Shown here piece after piece: positions 41,594-50,839 of a stretch of 64,000 nt of DNA. The stretch lies in NCBI GenBank assembly GCA_016793165.1, contig JAEULA010000034.1, positions 186,001 to 250,000 of the forward strand, written 5' to 3'. The translations under genes and the position numbers were made by a program. How positions within the stretch are numbered: the first letter of the stretch is position 1; the number at the start of each line of letters is the position of its first letter. The DNA comes from Alphaproteobacteria bacterium (lineage in GTDB: Bacteria > Pseudomonadota > Alphaproteobacteria > CACIAM-22H2). A model generated the notes under the pieces. That model saw only the letters and a list, made by a program, of their open reading frames with translations, made no database searches and was not told where the DNA came from.

Positions 41594-43138
41594 TCAGTTC
41601 AGCGTCGTCGTCTCGCTGAGCGTCGGGCCGAGATTGAGGTAGCCCTCGGGCTTGTGGCCGTAGTCCACGTTGCCCTTGCGCGCCCAGACCGACAGCCCTT
41701 CCTGCAGGGCGACGGCGCAGACCTCGTCGATGATCTTGCGCTGGGCGGCGAACCAGAACTGCTTCTGCTTCGCCGGATCCGTCTCGACGCGCGCCGCATC
41801 GATGTCGGCGTCGGCGACGGCGCAGTGCGAGAAGTTCGTCACCGCGGTCGGCGTCTTGACGATGCTGCGCGAGTGGTAGAACTGAGTCAGGTAGATGTCC
41901 GCGACCGGGAAGCGCCCGGCCGAGTAGTGCGTGATCTGGCTGAGGTCCTGCCGGATCTGGGCGTGGAACGTCTGATGGTCGACCAGGTCGATCACGAGAT
42001 CGATGCCCGCACGCTTCAGCTGCGCCTGAACGACCTGGATCGTCTGCAGCATGCCCGGCAACTGGGTGTGGATCGCCTTAACCTGCACGCCGTTGGGGAA
42101 GCCCGCCTCGGCGAGCAACGCCTTGGCCTTGGCGATGTCGTGCGCCGGCAGGCCCGCGTTCGGATCGCTGCCGAGATAGCCGCTCGGTATCAGCGACGTG
42201 CCGCCCTTCGCGATCAGCGCGCCCTTGGCGCGGACGAGCTCGTCGCGATTGACCGCGTGCGCGATGGCCAGGCGCACGCGCTTGTCGTCGAGCGGCTTCT
42301 GCTTGGTGTTGAGGTGCAGCAGGCTGAACTCGGCCGGCGCGATCACGTCGACGACCGTGTTCGGTTCCTTCTTCATGCGCTCGACCCAGACCTGGTCCTG
42401 GCGGCCGTAGATCACCTGGATCTCGCCGGCCTGGAAGGCGATGTCGCGGCTCGCATCCGACTGGATGAAGCGGTAGTGCACGGTGTCGATCTTGGGCTTG
42501 CCGCGGAAATACCCGGCATGCGCCGCGAAGGTCACGCGGTCGTTGGCCTTGTGCTCCTGGAAGGCGAAGGGACCGGTGCCGACCGGGGCGGTCTTGAAGT
42601 TGTCGCCGGCCTGCTCGACCGCCTTCTTCGAGACGATGAAGCCGCCCTCGTAGTTGAGGATGCTGCCGAGGAAGAACGGCACGCGGTTCTTGAGCGTGAT
42701 GCGCACGGTGTGCGAGTCGACCGCCTCGACCTTGTCGACTGCGGCGAAGCTCGACGAGAAGGCCGACGTCTTCGCATCGGCCGAGCGCTGGATCGAGAAC
42801 ACGACGTCGTCGGCCGTCAGTTCGCCGAATCCCTTGTGGAACTGCACGCCGCGCCGGAGCTTGAAGGTCCAGGTCAGGCGATCGGCCGAGGATTCGAAGC
42901 TCTCGGCCAGGTCGGGCTCGATCGCCTCGAGGTCGACGCTGCCCGGCTTCAGGCGGACGAGGCCGTTGAAGAGCCAGCTCGCCAACGGCCGGTCCTGCGT
43001 CGTCACCGCGCGGTGCGGATCCATCTGCTGGACGTCCTGCGCGGCCATGCCGACGCTGAGCACCTTCTGCGCGAAGGCCGGGGCGCTGGCGCAAGCCAGC
43101 GCCGTGGCGGCGAGCAGCATCGTTCGTGTCGTCTTCAT
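41594..43138 (-). CDS. ABC transporter solute-binding protein, peptide/opine type
   Basis: Periplasmic binding protein of the SBP_bac_5 (DppA/OppA) class, 514 residues, with signal peptide 1-23 (cleavage AFA/Q). LTADDVVFSIQRSADAKT, VRITLKNRVPFFLGSILN and NFKTAPVGTGPFAFQEHK are family blocks. The ATG at 43138 is preceded by AAGGGAGA; the frame is open 72 bases further. No permease or ATPase gene adjoins. It is the last gene after the three-subunit dehydrogenase, so its ligand may be the amine or opine that enzyme oxidises. Confidence 0.9.
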   Translation of the reverse strand: MKTTRTMLLAATALACASAPAFAQKVLSVGMAAQDVQQMDPHRAVTTQDRPLASWLFNGLVRLKPGSVDLEAIEPDLAESFESSADRLTWTFKLRRGVQFHKGFGELTADDVVFSIQRSADAKTSAFSSSFAAVDKVEAVDSHTVRITLKNRVPFFLGSILNYEGGFIVSKKAVEQAGDNFKTAPVGTGPFAFQEHKANDRVTFAAHAGYFRGKPKIDTVHYRFIQSDASRDIAFQAGEIQVIYGRQDQVWVERMKKEPNTVVDVIAPAEFSLLHLNTKQKPLDDKRVRLAIAHAVNRDELVRAKGALIAKGGTSLIPSGYLGSDPNAGLPAHDIAKAKALLAEAGFPNGVQVKAIHTQLPGMLQTIQVVQAQLKRAGIDLVIDLVDHQTFHAQIRQDLSQITHYSAGRFPVADIYLTQFYHSRSIVKTPTAVTNFSHCAVADADIDAARVETDPAKQKQFWFAAQRKIIDEVCAVALQEGLSVWARKGNVDYGHKPEGYLNLGPTLSETTTLN

Positions 43139-43187
43139 GTCGTGTGTCTCCCTTGGTTTGCAGTCTTGCTCGGTTCGTCGGAGGGGA

Positions 43188-44321
43188 TCAGGCCGTGCGC
43201 CGCTCGGCATCGGCCCGGGTGAAGCGCTCGATCGCGAACGGCGCGATCGGCGACGCGGTGCGGCCGTCGACGACCATCTCCGCCAGGATCTCGCCGACCG
43301 CCGGCCCGAGCTGGAAGCCGTGGCCCGAGAAGCCGAAGGCGTGGATCAGGTTGGGCGTCGTGCCGCTCGGGCCGATCACCGGGATGTCGTCGGGCATCTC
43401 GCCGTCGAAACCGGTCCAGCTGCGGATGACCTGCGCGGTGCGCAGCTGCGGCACGACCTCGAGCAGGCGCGCCATCGCCGATCGCGCGACGTCGGCGCGC
43501 GGTCGCGAGCGCTCGAGCCCGGGATCGCCCCAGCCGCGACCGCCGCCGAAGATGACGTTGCCGCGCTCGACCTGCCGCACATAGACGTTGCCGCCGCACA
43601 CGCCGATCGAGCGGTCGATGAAGTACGGCAGCGGCTCGGTCACGATCATGTTCGGGCAGAGCGGCGCGATCGGCACGCGCTCGCCGAACCACGCCGCGAT
43701 CTCGCCGCCCCAATAGCCCGCAACGTTCAGCATGTGTCGCGCATGGACCGTGAGGACCCCGGCCTCGACCTCGAATCGCGTGCCGGTCCAGCGCGCCGCC
43801 GTGACGCGGGCATGCTCGCGGATGTCGGCCCCCGCCGCGCGCGCGGCGCGCGCGAAGGCCGGACCGACGAGCCTCGGATTGGCCTGTCCGTCGTCTGGCG
43901 AGATCGACGCGCCGATGACCTTCGCCCCGAGCCAGGGAAAGAGGTCGCGCACCGCATTTGCGCCGACGACCGACAGGTCGAGACCGGCGTCGCGCGCGAC
44001 CGGCGCGTAGGCCTCCAGCTCCGCCATCTCGGCGTCGTCGCGGGCGAGCTTGATGTGGCCCGTGACGCGGAACTCGCAGTCCTCGCCGACGATCGCCGGC
44101 AGCCGGCTCCAGATCTCGCGGGCGCGATGCGCCAGCGGCATCTCGCGCAGGTCGCGGCCCTGGCGGCGCACGCCGCCGAAATTCGTGCCGCTCGCCATGG
44201 CGCCGCACAGCCCCTTCTCGAGCAGCACGACACGCAGACCGCGCCGGCGCAGCGCGAGCGCGGCGGCGCAACCGGCCGTGCCGCCGCCGACGATGGCGAC
44301 ATCGGTCGCCAGCGCGCTCAT
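43188..44321 (-). CDS. FAD oxidoreductase, HcnC / opine oxidase subunit B-like
   Basis: A 377-residue DadA-like flavoprotein, the substrate-oxidising subunit of HcnABC/opine-oxidase-type complexes. The FAD motif VAIVGGGTAGCAAALALRRR opens the protein, and LEKG, GTNFGGVRRQGRD and the C-terminal HAFGFSGHGFQLGPAVGEI (FAD pyrophosphate contact) follow. I place the start at the ATG at 44321, which overlaps the preceding stop (ATGA); an open frame further upstream is antisense coding shadow. Substrate unknown: glycine, opines and D-hydroxyproline are precedents. Confidence 0.87.
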   Translation of the reverse strand: MSALATDVAIVGGGTAGCAAALALRRRGLRVVLLEKGLCGAMASGTNFGGVRRQGRDLREMPLAHRAREIWSRLPAIVGEDCEFRVTGHIKLARDDAEMAELEAYAPVARDAGLDLSVVGANAVRDLFPWLGAKVIGASISPDDGQANPRLVGPAFARAARAAGADIREHARVTAARWTGTRFEVEAGVLTVHARHMLNVAGYWGGEIAAWFGERVPIAPLCPNMIVTEPLPYFIDRSIGVCGGNVYVRQVERGNVIFGGGRGWGDPGLERSRPRADVARSAMARLLEVVPQLRTAQVIRSWTGFDGEMPDDIPVIGPSGTTPNLIHAFGFSGHGFQLGPAVGEILAEMVVDGRTASPIAPFAIERFTRADAERRTA

Positions 44322-45685
44322 TCCAGCGCCTCCGCGACGATCGGGATCGGCTTGATCGGAGGCTGGCCGCGCAGCCGCCCGGCGCTGGCGAGGTCGGCGC
44401 CGCGCGCGTGGGCAAGGAGCTCCGCCGCCGCGAGACCGCACATGCGACCCTGGCAACGGCCCATGCCGCTGCGGCTCAGCGCCTTGAGCCGGTTCACCTC
44501 GCGCGCATCCTTGTCGCGGATCGTCCGGCGCAGCGTCGCCGCGTCGATTCCCTCGCAGCGACACACCAGCGTCTCGTCCGGCAGGTCCGCGACGAGATGC
44601 GACGGGAATGGATAGGCGGTCTCGAGCCCGCGGCGGAAGCGGTCGAGGCGGGCCAGCCGGCCGTCGAGATCGAGGGCGCGATTGACGTCGAAGCGGTACC
44701 CGAGGTCCTCGAGCACGGCCAGCGCCGCACGCTCGCCGGCGAGTTCCGCCGCGTCGGCGCCGGCGATTCCCGCGCCGTCGCCCGCCAGATAGACGCCCTT
44801 CACCGAGCTGCGGCCGCCCGCCTCGCGGTGCGGCAGCCACTGCCGCGCGCGCGGCTCGTAGACGAAGCGGCAGCCCGCGAGGTCGGCCAGCTGCGTCTCC
44901 GAGCGCAGACCGAACGACGCGCCGACGGCATCGCAAGCCGCCTCGTGCGTCCGCCCGCCGGCTTCGAAGCGGATCCGCTCGACCCGGCCGGCGCCGTCGA
45001 CACGGGGCCGACGCACGTCGTAGTGCATCGGCACGCCGGCGCGGCGGAGTTGCCCGGTGTAGTACACGCCCTTGGCGAGCGTCGCCGGCGCCGACGCCAT
45101 GCGCCATGCGCCGCGCAGCTTGGCGACGAACGGCGTGGCGTCGAGCACGGCCGCGACCTCGCCGCCGGCCTTGACGTATTGCCACGCCACGAGCGGGAGC
45201 AGCGGCCCCGCGCCAAGGAACACGACGCGGCGGCCGATGGCACAGCCCTGCGTCTTGAGCGCGATCTGCGCGCCGCCGAGCGAGAACACGCCCGGCAGCG
45301 TCCAGCCCGGGAACGGCAGGGCGAGGTCGGTGGCTCCCGTGGCGAGCAGCAGGACGTCGAAGCCGAGCTGCTCCATGCGGCCTTCGGCGGTCAGCAGGTC
45401 GAGCGCGCCCTCGAAGACGTTCCACACCAGGGTCCGGGGCCGATAGTCGATGCGCATGCGCAACGCCGGGACGATGGCGTGCAGGCGCGTCGCCTTGGCG
45501 GCATCGAAGCCGTAGAGCTCGGCCGCGGGGCGCTCGGCGCCTTCCGGCGGCTGCTGGTAGATGCGCCCGCCCGGCTTGATCCCCTCGTCGACGATGGTCG
45601 GGCGGAGGCCCGCGGCGGCGAGCGTCGCGGCCGCCCGCACGCCGGCAGGACCGGCGCCGACCACGACGACGCGCAGGTCAGCCAT
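44318..45685 (-). CDS. FAD/NAD(P) oxidoreductase with BFD-type iron-sulfur site, HcnB / opine oxidase subunit A-like
   Basis: A 455-residue flavoprotein. VVVVGAGPAGVRAAATLAAA is the N-terminal FAD motif, VVFLGAGPLLPLVAWQYVKA a second dinucleotide site, and GVYLAGDGAGIAGADAAELAG the C-terminal FAD contact. A [2Fe-2S] BFD-like domain near the end has C375, C377 (VCRCEG), C411 and C416 (GRCQGRMCG). This set and length match HcnB, OoxA and D-hydroxyproline dehydrogenase subunits. The ATG follows the ferredoxin-like gene with an 8-base overlap, and it overlaps the next gene too. Confidence 0.88.
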   Translation of the reverse strand: MADLRVVVVGAGPAGVRAAATLAAAGLRPTIVDEGIKPGGRIYQQPPEGAERPAAELYGFDAAKATRLHAIVPALRMRIDYRPRTLVWNVFEGALDLLTAEGRMEQLGFDVLLLATGATDLALPFPGWTLPGVFSLGGAQIALKTQGCAIGRRVVFLGAGPLLPLVAWQYVKAGGEVAAVLDATPFVAKLRGAWRMASAPATLAKGVYYTGQLRRAGVPMHYDVRRPRVDGAGRVERIRFEAGGRTHEAACDAVGASFGLRSETQLADLAGCRFVYEPRARQWLPHREAGGRSSVKGVYLAGDGAGIAGADAAELAGERAALAVLEDLGYRFDVNRALDLDGRLARLDRFRRGLETAYPFPSHLVADLPDETLVCRCEGIDAATLRRTIRDKDAREVNRLKALSRSGMGRCQGRMCGLAAAELLAHARGADLASAGRLRGQPPIKPIPIVAEALE

Positions 45686-45968
45686 CGACGGTCCCCGTCC
45701 GCACGGCCATGCCCTCGGCGACGAGGGTCGAGCAGGCGCGCAGGCGCTGCCCGTCGTCCAATGTCACCCAGCAATCCTGGCACGCGGACATCAGGCAGAA
45801 GCCGGCCCGCGTCGCCTCGCCGAATTCGAAGCGGCGCAGCACCGCGCCGGACAGCAGCATCGCCGTCATCAACGTGTCGCCCGCCTGAGCGGTCGCATGC
45901 CGGCCGTCGATGGTGATGTTCACCACCGCGCCCGATCGCGGCTTGAGACGAACGAACTGAGCCGTCAC
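45678..45968 (-). CDS. Small [2Fe-2S] ferredoxin subunit, HcnA-like
   Basis: A 96-residue ferredoxin-like subunit. Iron-sulfur cysteines are C58, C63, C66 and C79 (FCLMSACQDCW ... RACST), the C-x4-C-x2-C-x12-C plant-type pattern. It matches the small subunit of HCN synthase, opine oxidases and D-hydroxyproline dehydrogenase, and equals the N-terminal part of sarcosine oxidase alpha. It starts at a GTG at 45968 with a GGAGATCAGGA stretch upstream and heads a four-gene operon ending in the solute-binding protein. Confidence 0.87.
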   Translation of the reverse strand: MTAQFVRLKPRSGAVVNITIDGRHATAQAGDTLMTAMLLSGAVLRRFEFGEATRAGFCLMSACQDCWVTLDDGQRLRACSTLVAEGMAVRTGTVDG

Positions 45969-46155
45969 CGATCCTGATCTCCGGAGTTCTTGTAGCGTCT
46001 TGGGGCTGGCGTGCCCAGCGCGTCAAGCCTCGCGATCCCGGCCGCAGCGCGGCGGCCGGCCGCGGCGTCGCCAACGGTCGGCCTCCCGACGCGCGCGGAC
46101 GGCCGCGCAGCCTGCGGTCGGCAACTCCAGCGAGCGGCCCCGCGTGGCCATGCCG

Positions 46156-47169
46156 TCACGGCGCGCCGCCGGCGGCGTCGGCGATCGCCTGCGCCGCAAG
46201 CGCCAGCCGGCAGGCAGCGAAGCCGTGCGCCTGGCTGACGACGCGCTCGGTGCCGTCGCGAAGATCCGCGACCAGCCGGGCGCCGAAGCCGGACTCGAGG
46301 CCGCCGCAGTCGATATGCCGCGTGCCGGCGCCGTCGGCCAGGAACAGGTGGTCGCCGCCCGGCCGGCCGGCGATGTCGACGTACTTGCGCAGCTCGAGCG
46401 TGCCGGCGGTGCCGACCAGAAACAGCCGGCCATCGCCGAACGCCGGCATGGCGTCCGGCGTGAACCAGTCGACGCGCATGAACCCGCCCAGGCCGCCGGC
46501 CTCGACCAGGCATTCGCCGACATCCTCGAACTCGGGCCATTGCGGATGCGCCCGGTTCCCCGTGCGTGCGGCGACGACCGTCGCCGGCCGAGCCCCCGCG
46601 AGATGCACGAAGAGATCGAAGTGATGCGCCCCGATGTCGCACAGGATGCCGCCGCTGCGGCGGCGCTCGAAGAACCACGGCGGCCGCGTGGCGGCACGCA
46701 GCCGATGCGGCCCCAGCGCCGTCATGTGCAGCACCGTGCCGATCGCGCCGTCGGCGACCAGGCGCAGGGCGGCGACCGTCGCGCGGTTCTCGAAGCGCTC
46801 GCCGAACATCACGAGGAAGCGGCGGCCGGATTCGCGCGCGGCCGCCTCGACCGCCCCGAGCTCGGCGAGGCTCGTGACCGCCGGCTTGTCCATCAGGACG
46901 TCCTTGCCGCGGCGCAGGGCGGTGATCGCGATGCCGGCGCGCTCGGGGTTGGCCGCGGCGCAGGCGATCGTCGCGATCCCATGATCGTCGAGGACCGCAT
47001 CGAGCGTCGCGACCCGGCGCGCCTGCGGGAATCGCGCGACGAAGCGCGTCGCCAATGCGTCGCTCGGCTCGTGAATCGCGACGAGCTCGGCCCCGCCGCG
47101 CAGCAGCGCATCGCACAGGCCGTAGATGTGGTCGTGGCTCAGGCCGATCGCGGCGAAGCGCAGCGTCAT
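46156..47169 (-). CDS. Gfo/Idh/MocA-family oxidoreductase
   Basis: NAD(P)-dependent oxidoreductase of 337 residues. The Rossmann start is AAIGLSHDHIYGLCDALL, somewhat unlike the usual G-x-G-x-x-(G/A). The family EKP motif is MDKPAVTSLAE, with the catalytic Lys. GGILCDIGAHHFDLFVHLAG carries the conserved D-x-G-x-H-x-x-D. Substrates in this family are sugars, inositols and related polyols; which one is unknown. The 187-base gap to the HcnA-like gene holds no other gene. The following SDR is 19 bases away on the same strand. Confidence 0.87.
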   Translation of the reverse strand: MTLRFAAIGLSHDHIYGLCDALLRGGAELVAIHEPSDALATRFVARFPQARRVATLDAVLDDHGIATIACAAANPERAGIAITALRRGKDVLMDKPAVTSLAELGAVEAAARESGRRFLVMFGERFENRATVAALRLVADGAIGTVLHMTALGPHRLRAATRPPWFFERRRSGGILCDIGAHHFDLFVHLAGARPATVVAARTGNRAHPQWPEFEDVGECLVEAGGLGGFMRVDWFTPDAMPAFGDGRLFLVGTAGTLELRKYVDIAGRPGGDHLFLADGAGTRHIDCGGLESGFGARLVADLRDGTERVVSQAHGFAACRLALAAQAIADAAGGAP

Positions 47170-47188
47170 GTCGGCGCCGGGCCCGGCG

Positions 47189-47896
47189 TCAGAACAGCGG
47201 CTCGTGGCGCCAGTTGACCAGCAGCTCGGCCACGGCCGCGGTGTTCGGCAGGTCGATCACCGTGCACGCGAGCGTGGCGAGGTCCGCGGGCTGGGTCACC
47301 TTGCGCATGTCGAGCTCGTTGCGGCCGCTGACCATGTCGGTGTTCACGAAGCCCGGGCACAACGCCATCGACCGGATGCCGTGGTCCCATCCCGCGCGCC
47401 GCACGGCATGGTTCAGCGCGACCACCGCATGCTTGGCCATCTGGTAGCCTGCATTGAGGCCGAGCACGCGCTTGCCCGACATCGACGCCACGTTGACGAC
47501 GCGGCCGCTGCCGCCGGCCTTCAGCGCCGGGAAGGCGGCCCGCAGCAGGCGGAACGGCGCCTTGACGTTGATGTCGAGCAGCTCGTCGAGGTCCGCATCG
47601 CTGCCGGTCTCGAGCTCGACGTTGCGCGAGATGCCGGCGTTGTTGACGAGCACGTCGAGGCGCCCGAAGCGCGCCAGGGTCGCCGCGACCCAATCGTCGC
47701 CGGCCTTCGGCTCCGCGGCGTCGTAGCGATGCCGGAAGCAGCGCGCGTCGCCGAGCGCCGCGAGATCGGCGGGAACGTTGCCGGGGCGGCGCACGCCCAG
47801 GCTCAGGCGGTAGCCCCGCCGCGCCAGCTCGCGCGCGATCGCCAGGCCGATGCCCCGATTGGCACCGGAGATCATCGCAACCTTGTCCGTCGTCAT
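47189..47896 (-). CDS. Short-chain dehydrogenase/reductase
   Basis: Classical SDR of 235 residues. ISGANRGIGLAIARELARRG is the cofactor motif (here SGANRGIG), NNAGISRNVE marks the central strand, VASMSGKRV holds the catalytic Ser and AGYQMAKHAVVAL the Tyr-x-x-x-Lys. CPGFVNTDMV is the PG motif after it. Substrate unknown. It is transcribed with the Gfo/Idh gene 19 bases downstream, so the two probably act on one polyol or sugar derivative. Confidence 0.88.
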   Translation of the reverse strand: MTTDKVAMISGANRGIGLAIARELARRGYRLSLGVRRPGNVPADLAALGDARCFRHRYDAAEPKAGDDWVAATLARFGRLDVLVNNAGISRNVELETGSDADLDELLDINVKAPFRLLRAAFPALKAGGSGRVVNVASMSGKRVLGLNAGYQMAKHAVVALNHAVRRAGWDHGIRSMALCPGFVNTDMVSGRNELDMRKVTQPADLATLACTVIDLPNTAAVAELLVNWRHEPLF

Positions 47897-47974
47897 CGAA
47901 GCCCTTCCCCGATCGAGGGCGCGGATCCCACCATGCGCGCCGGCTCCGCGTCAAAGCGCGGATCGGCGCGCCGA

Positions 47975-49768
47975 TCAGGCCGCGGATGCGATCGAGCTCT
48001 GCGGCGGCACGATCCGTGCCGCCGGCAGCGTGACGATCGCGGTCGTGCCCTTGCCCAGCACGCTCTCCAGCACGAGCGTCCCGCCGTGCAGCTCGACCAG
48101 CCGCTTGGAGATCGGCAGGCCGAGGCCGGTGCCCTCGAAGCCGCGCGCCGCCGTCTCGGTGCCGCGCTGGAACGGCTCGAGCACGCGCTTGAGATCGCCC
48201 GGCGGGATCCCGGGACCGTTGTCGCGCACGACGATCTCCACGTCGCCGGACGCGCCCACGGCGCCACGCAGCTCGACGGTGTCGCCCGCATGGGTGTAGC
48301 GGATCGCGTTGGCGAGCAGGTTGAGCAGCACCTGGCGCAGGCCGCGCTCGTCGGCATTCAGGTGCAGGCCCGCCGTCTCGTCGACGAGCGCGAGCCTCAC
48401 GTCGGCAAGGTCGGCCTGCGTGCGCATCAGCGCCAGCGCCTCGGCGAGCAGGCCGCGGAGCGGGAAGTTGCTCGGGTCGAGGCGCACCGCGCCGGCCTCG
48501 ATCTTCGACAGGTCGAGCAGGTCCTTGATCAGTGCGAGGAGATGCGTCGCGCTCTGGTGGATGTAGTGCAGGTACTCCACGCGCTTTTGCGCGCCGCCGT
48601 CGCCGCGCAGCATCAGCTCGGCGAATCCGAGCACGGCATTGAGCGGCGTGCGCAGCTCGTGGCTGACATTGGCGAGGAAGCGCGTCTTGCTGGCGCTCGC
48701 CTCCTCGGCGCGCACCAGCGCGGCCTGGGTCTCGGCGCGGGCGCGATCGACGGTGTCGGCCATCGCGTTGAAGGACTGCACGAGTTCGGTGCCGTCGCGC
48801 AGGATCGAGCGCGAGACGTCGGGGATGCGCGCCGACTCGTCGCCCGCCGCGCGCCGCCGCGCGGCGTGGATCACCGCGCGGATCGGCCGCGACACCGCGA
48901 CCGACACCGCGCCGGCGACGAGGATCGCGATGCAGAGCCCGATGGCGAACACGACCAGCACCGGCCGCGCGGTCGCGGTCGCGCGATCGTGGAGCTCGCT
49001 GATCGGCTGGGGCACCATCACACCCCATCCGGTGCCAGCCACCGGCACGAACGCCGCGACCATGTCCGCCTGATAGGCGGGCGAATGGAACGTCGTGATA
49101 CCGCGCTGCCCGGCCAGCAGCCGCTTGACGATCGAAAGCGCCGAGATGTCGCGCCGCTCCTGCACCCAGCTCGCGATCGGATGGGCGAGGACGCGGCCGC
49201 CCGCATCGACGATCACCGCATGGCCGTGGCGGCCGAAGCTGATCGACCTGCCGATCGACGCGAGATAGTCGGTGTCCAGCGCGCCGAACGCGATCGCGCC
49301 GCCGATGCGACGGACGATGGCGAGCATCGGGCGGCCGTCGCTGCCGGCGACGACGCCGCTGAACCGCACCGTGTCGTCGACGGCGAGCCGCTCGATCTCC
49401 GACAGCAGCGGCTCGGCCACGGCCGGCCCGGGCATCCCGTCGGCGACGGCGACCGTGCGCAGGACGCGACCGGTCGCCGGCTCGACCAGGCTGATGTGGC
49501 GGAAGTGGAGATTGCCGAGCAGCGACGCGGCGCCGATCGGCTCCTGCCCCGCGGCGACGTTCGCCGCCATCATCGCGAAGGTGGCGGCGGCGTCGCGGTG
49601 GTAGCGCTGCAACGCGACGCCGACCTTGTCGGCGAGGACGAGGTGCCGGTCGCGGACGTCGTCGAGCTCCATCTCGATCGCCAGCGAATGCGGCCACAGC
49701 CAGAACAGCCCGAGCGGGACGACCGAGATCAGCGTCGCAACGATCAGCAGCAGCACGCGCAATCGCAT
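47975..49768 (-). CDS. Orphan sensor histidine kinase with periplasmic Cache-like domain
   Basis: A 597-residue kinase. Helices at about 5-27 and 270-293 enclose about 240 residues resembling a double Cache sensor (GRHGHAVIVDAGGRVLAHPI is the typical distal Cache strand-loop). HAMP follows (about 294-345). The phosphoacceptor is H370 in NVSHELRTPLNAVLGFAELM. ATPase motifs are NLLANAIRYTH, DNGPGIP and GTGLGLPISKRLV. No response regulator adjoins, so the output is not known. Cache domains usually bind small organic acids or amino acids. Confidence 0.92.
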   Translation of the reverse strand: MRLRVLLLIVATLISVVPLGLFWLWPHSLAIEMELDDVRDRHLVLADKVGVALQRYHRDAAATFAMMAANVAAGQEPIGAASLLGNLHFRHISLVEPATGRVLRTVAVADGMPGPAVAEPLLSEIERLAVDDTVRFSGVVAGSDGRPMLAIVRRIGGAIAFGALDTDYLASIGRSISFGRHGHAVIVDAGGRVLAHPIASWVQERRDISALSIVKRLLAGQRGITTFHSPAYQADMVAAFVPVAGTGWGVMVPQPISELHDRATATARPVLVVFAIGLCIAILVAGAVSVAVSRPIRAVIHAARRRAAGDESARIPDVSRSILRDGTELVQSFNAMADTVDRARAETQAALVRAEEASASKTRFLANVSHELRTPLNAVLGFAELMLRGDGGAQKRVEYLHYIHQSATHLLALIKDLLDLSKIEAGAVRLDPSNFPLRGLLAEALALMRTQADLADVRLALVDETAGLHLNADERGLRQVLLNLLANAIRYTHAGDTVELRGAVGASGDVEIVVRDNGPGIPPGDLKRVLEPFQRGTETAARGFEGTGLGLPISKRLVELHGGTLVLESVLGKGTTAIVTLPAARIVPPQSSIASAA

Positions 49769-49904
49769 CGTCGCCAGTACCCCTGTTCGCGTCCTCCGGC
49801 GTCACGGCCGCGGCAACACCCACCGGCATCGCGACGGTGCGACCATTTCTGCCGCATCTCGGCCGCGTTGGCGAGGCCGGAGACGGCGGCGTTAACCATT
49901 TGGC

Positions 49905-50759
49905 TCAGGGCAGGCGGACCTTCAGCGCGGCCCGCAGTCGGGCCGACTCCTCGGGCGGCGGGGTCACGATCGCGTGGCGCAGGAAGAAGTCGATCAGCAC
50001 GAGATTGCAGTTGAACTTGAACGCCTCGGTGTCGCGCACCGTCTCCACGACCCGCGCCGCCGGCCACAGCTCGAACGAGTCCATCTCGCCGTCGACCGGC
50101 CGCGGCTCGAAGCTCTCCGGCATCTCGAGATCGTAACAGGCGATCACGTCCGGCTTCAGACCGTCCGGCGCCTCGGCGCAGTAGCGGATCGTCCCCGTGA
50201 AGCGCGCCTGGCGCGCCAGCGCCTCGGGGATCCCGGCCTCCTCGCGGCACTCCTTCACAAGATTGTCGATCAGGCTCAGCCCGATCGGTTGGCCGCCCGC
50301 GACGGTGCTGTCGAGCATGCCGGGATAGGTGGACTTGGTCAGCGCGCGCCGCGGCACCCAGATCCACGGCCCGTCGGGGCGGCGCACATAGCCGGTCATG
50401 TGCACGCCGTAGGCCCGCAGGCCGAAATGCGCGACGGCGCAGCGCTCGATCTGCAGCAGCGGCGGCGAGTCGAGGTCGTTGGTCACGGCGTAGAACTCGT
50501 CGCGCCGGCCCGCGATGCGCCCCTCCGCCTCGAGCGTGCGCACGACGCCGTCCATCGCCCGCGAGCGCGAGTCGAAGTCCGCCAGCGCGGCATCGAGCGC
50601 GAGGCCCGGCGCCGCGGGCGCGAAGACGTCGCGGAATTCCGCAAGCCGCCGCGCCAGGGCCGGGCGCACCCAGCCCACGCGCTCGGCGCCGACATGGAAC
50701 GGAACGAAGCCGCGCAGGTCGTGGGTGTTGCACGCGGCGATGCGGTCGAGGAACGACAT
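49905..50759 (-). CDS. NUDIX hydrolase with DUF4743 N-terminal domain
   Basis: A 284-residue protein, DUF4743 (about 1-115) followed by a NUDIX domain (about 118-260). The Nudix core shows STVAGGQPIGLSLIDNLVKE and ECREEAGIP, matching the REUxEExGU helix with its Glu ligands. The fusion is the same as in yeast Tnr3 and YJR142W, which act on oxidised thiamine diphosphate derivatives, and in plant relatives. A similar sanitising role is plausible but unproved. Divergent from mcd by 80 bases. Confidence 0.85.
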   Translation of the reverse strand: MSFLDRIAACNTHDLRGFVPFHVGAERVGWVRPALARRLAEFRDVFAPAAPGLALDAALADFDSRSRAMDGVVRTLEAEGRIAGRRDEFYAVTNDLDSPPLLQIERCAVAHFGLRAYGVHMTGYVRRPDGPWIWVPRRALTKSTYPGMLDSTVAGGQPIGLSLIDNLVKECREEAGIPEALARQARFTGTIRYCAEAPDGLKPDVIACYDLEMPESFEPRPVDGEMDSFELWPAARVVETVRDTEAFKFNCNLVLIDFFLRHAIVTPPPEESARLRAALKVRLP

Positions 50760-50801
50760 GGCGCGCCTCTAGCACGCGCGCTCGCCGCGTCGCCACCGGC
50801 A

Positions 50802-50830
50802 TTGACCCCGGCCGGTGCGCCGACCAGATT
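50802..50830 (+). promoter_or_regulatory. Candidate mcd promoter with short leader
   Basis: TTGACC (50802-50807), 17 bases, CAGATT (50825-50830). The start would fall within about 3 bases of the ATG at 50840, and no ribosome site precedes that ATG. Confidence 0.4.
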
Positions 50831-50839
50831 GCGCGCGCC

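Noticed and set aside
44322..45425. Upstream extension of the HcnC-like frame
   Set aside because: Overlaps the HcnB-like gene in another frame; the FAD motif follows directly after the ATG at 44321.
41594..45968. Naming the dehydrogenase operon HCN synthase
   Set aside because: Opine oxidases and D-hydroxyproline dehydrogenases share the same three-subunit pattern, and the binding protein points away from glycine.
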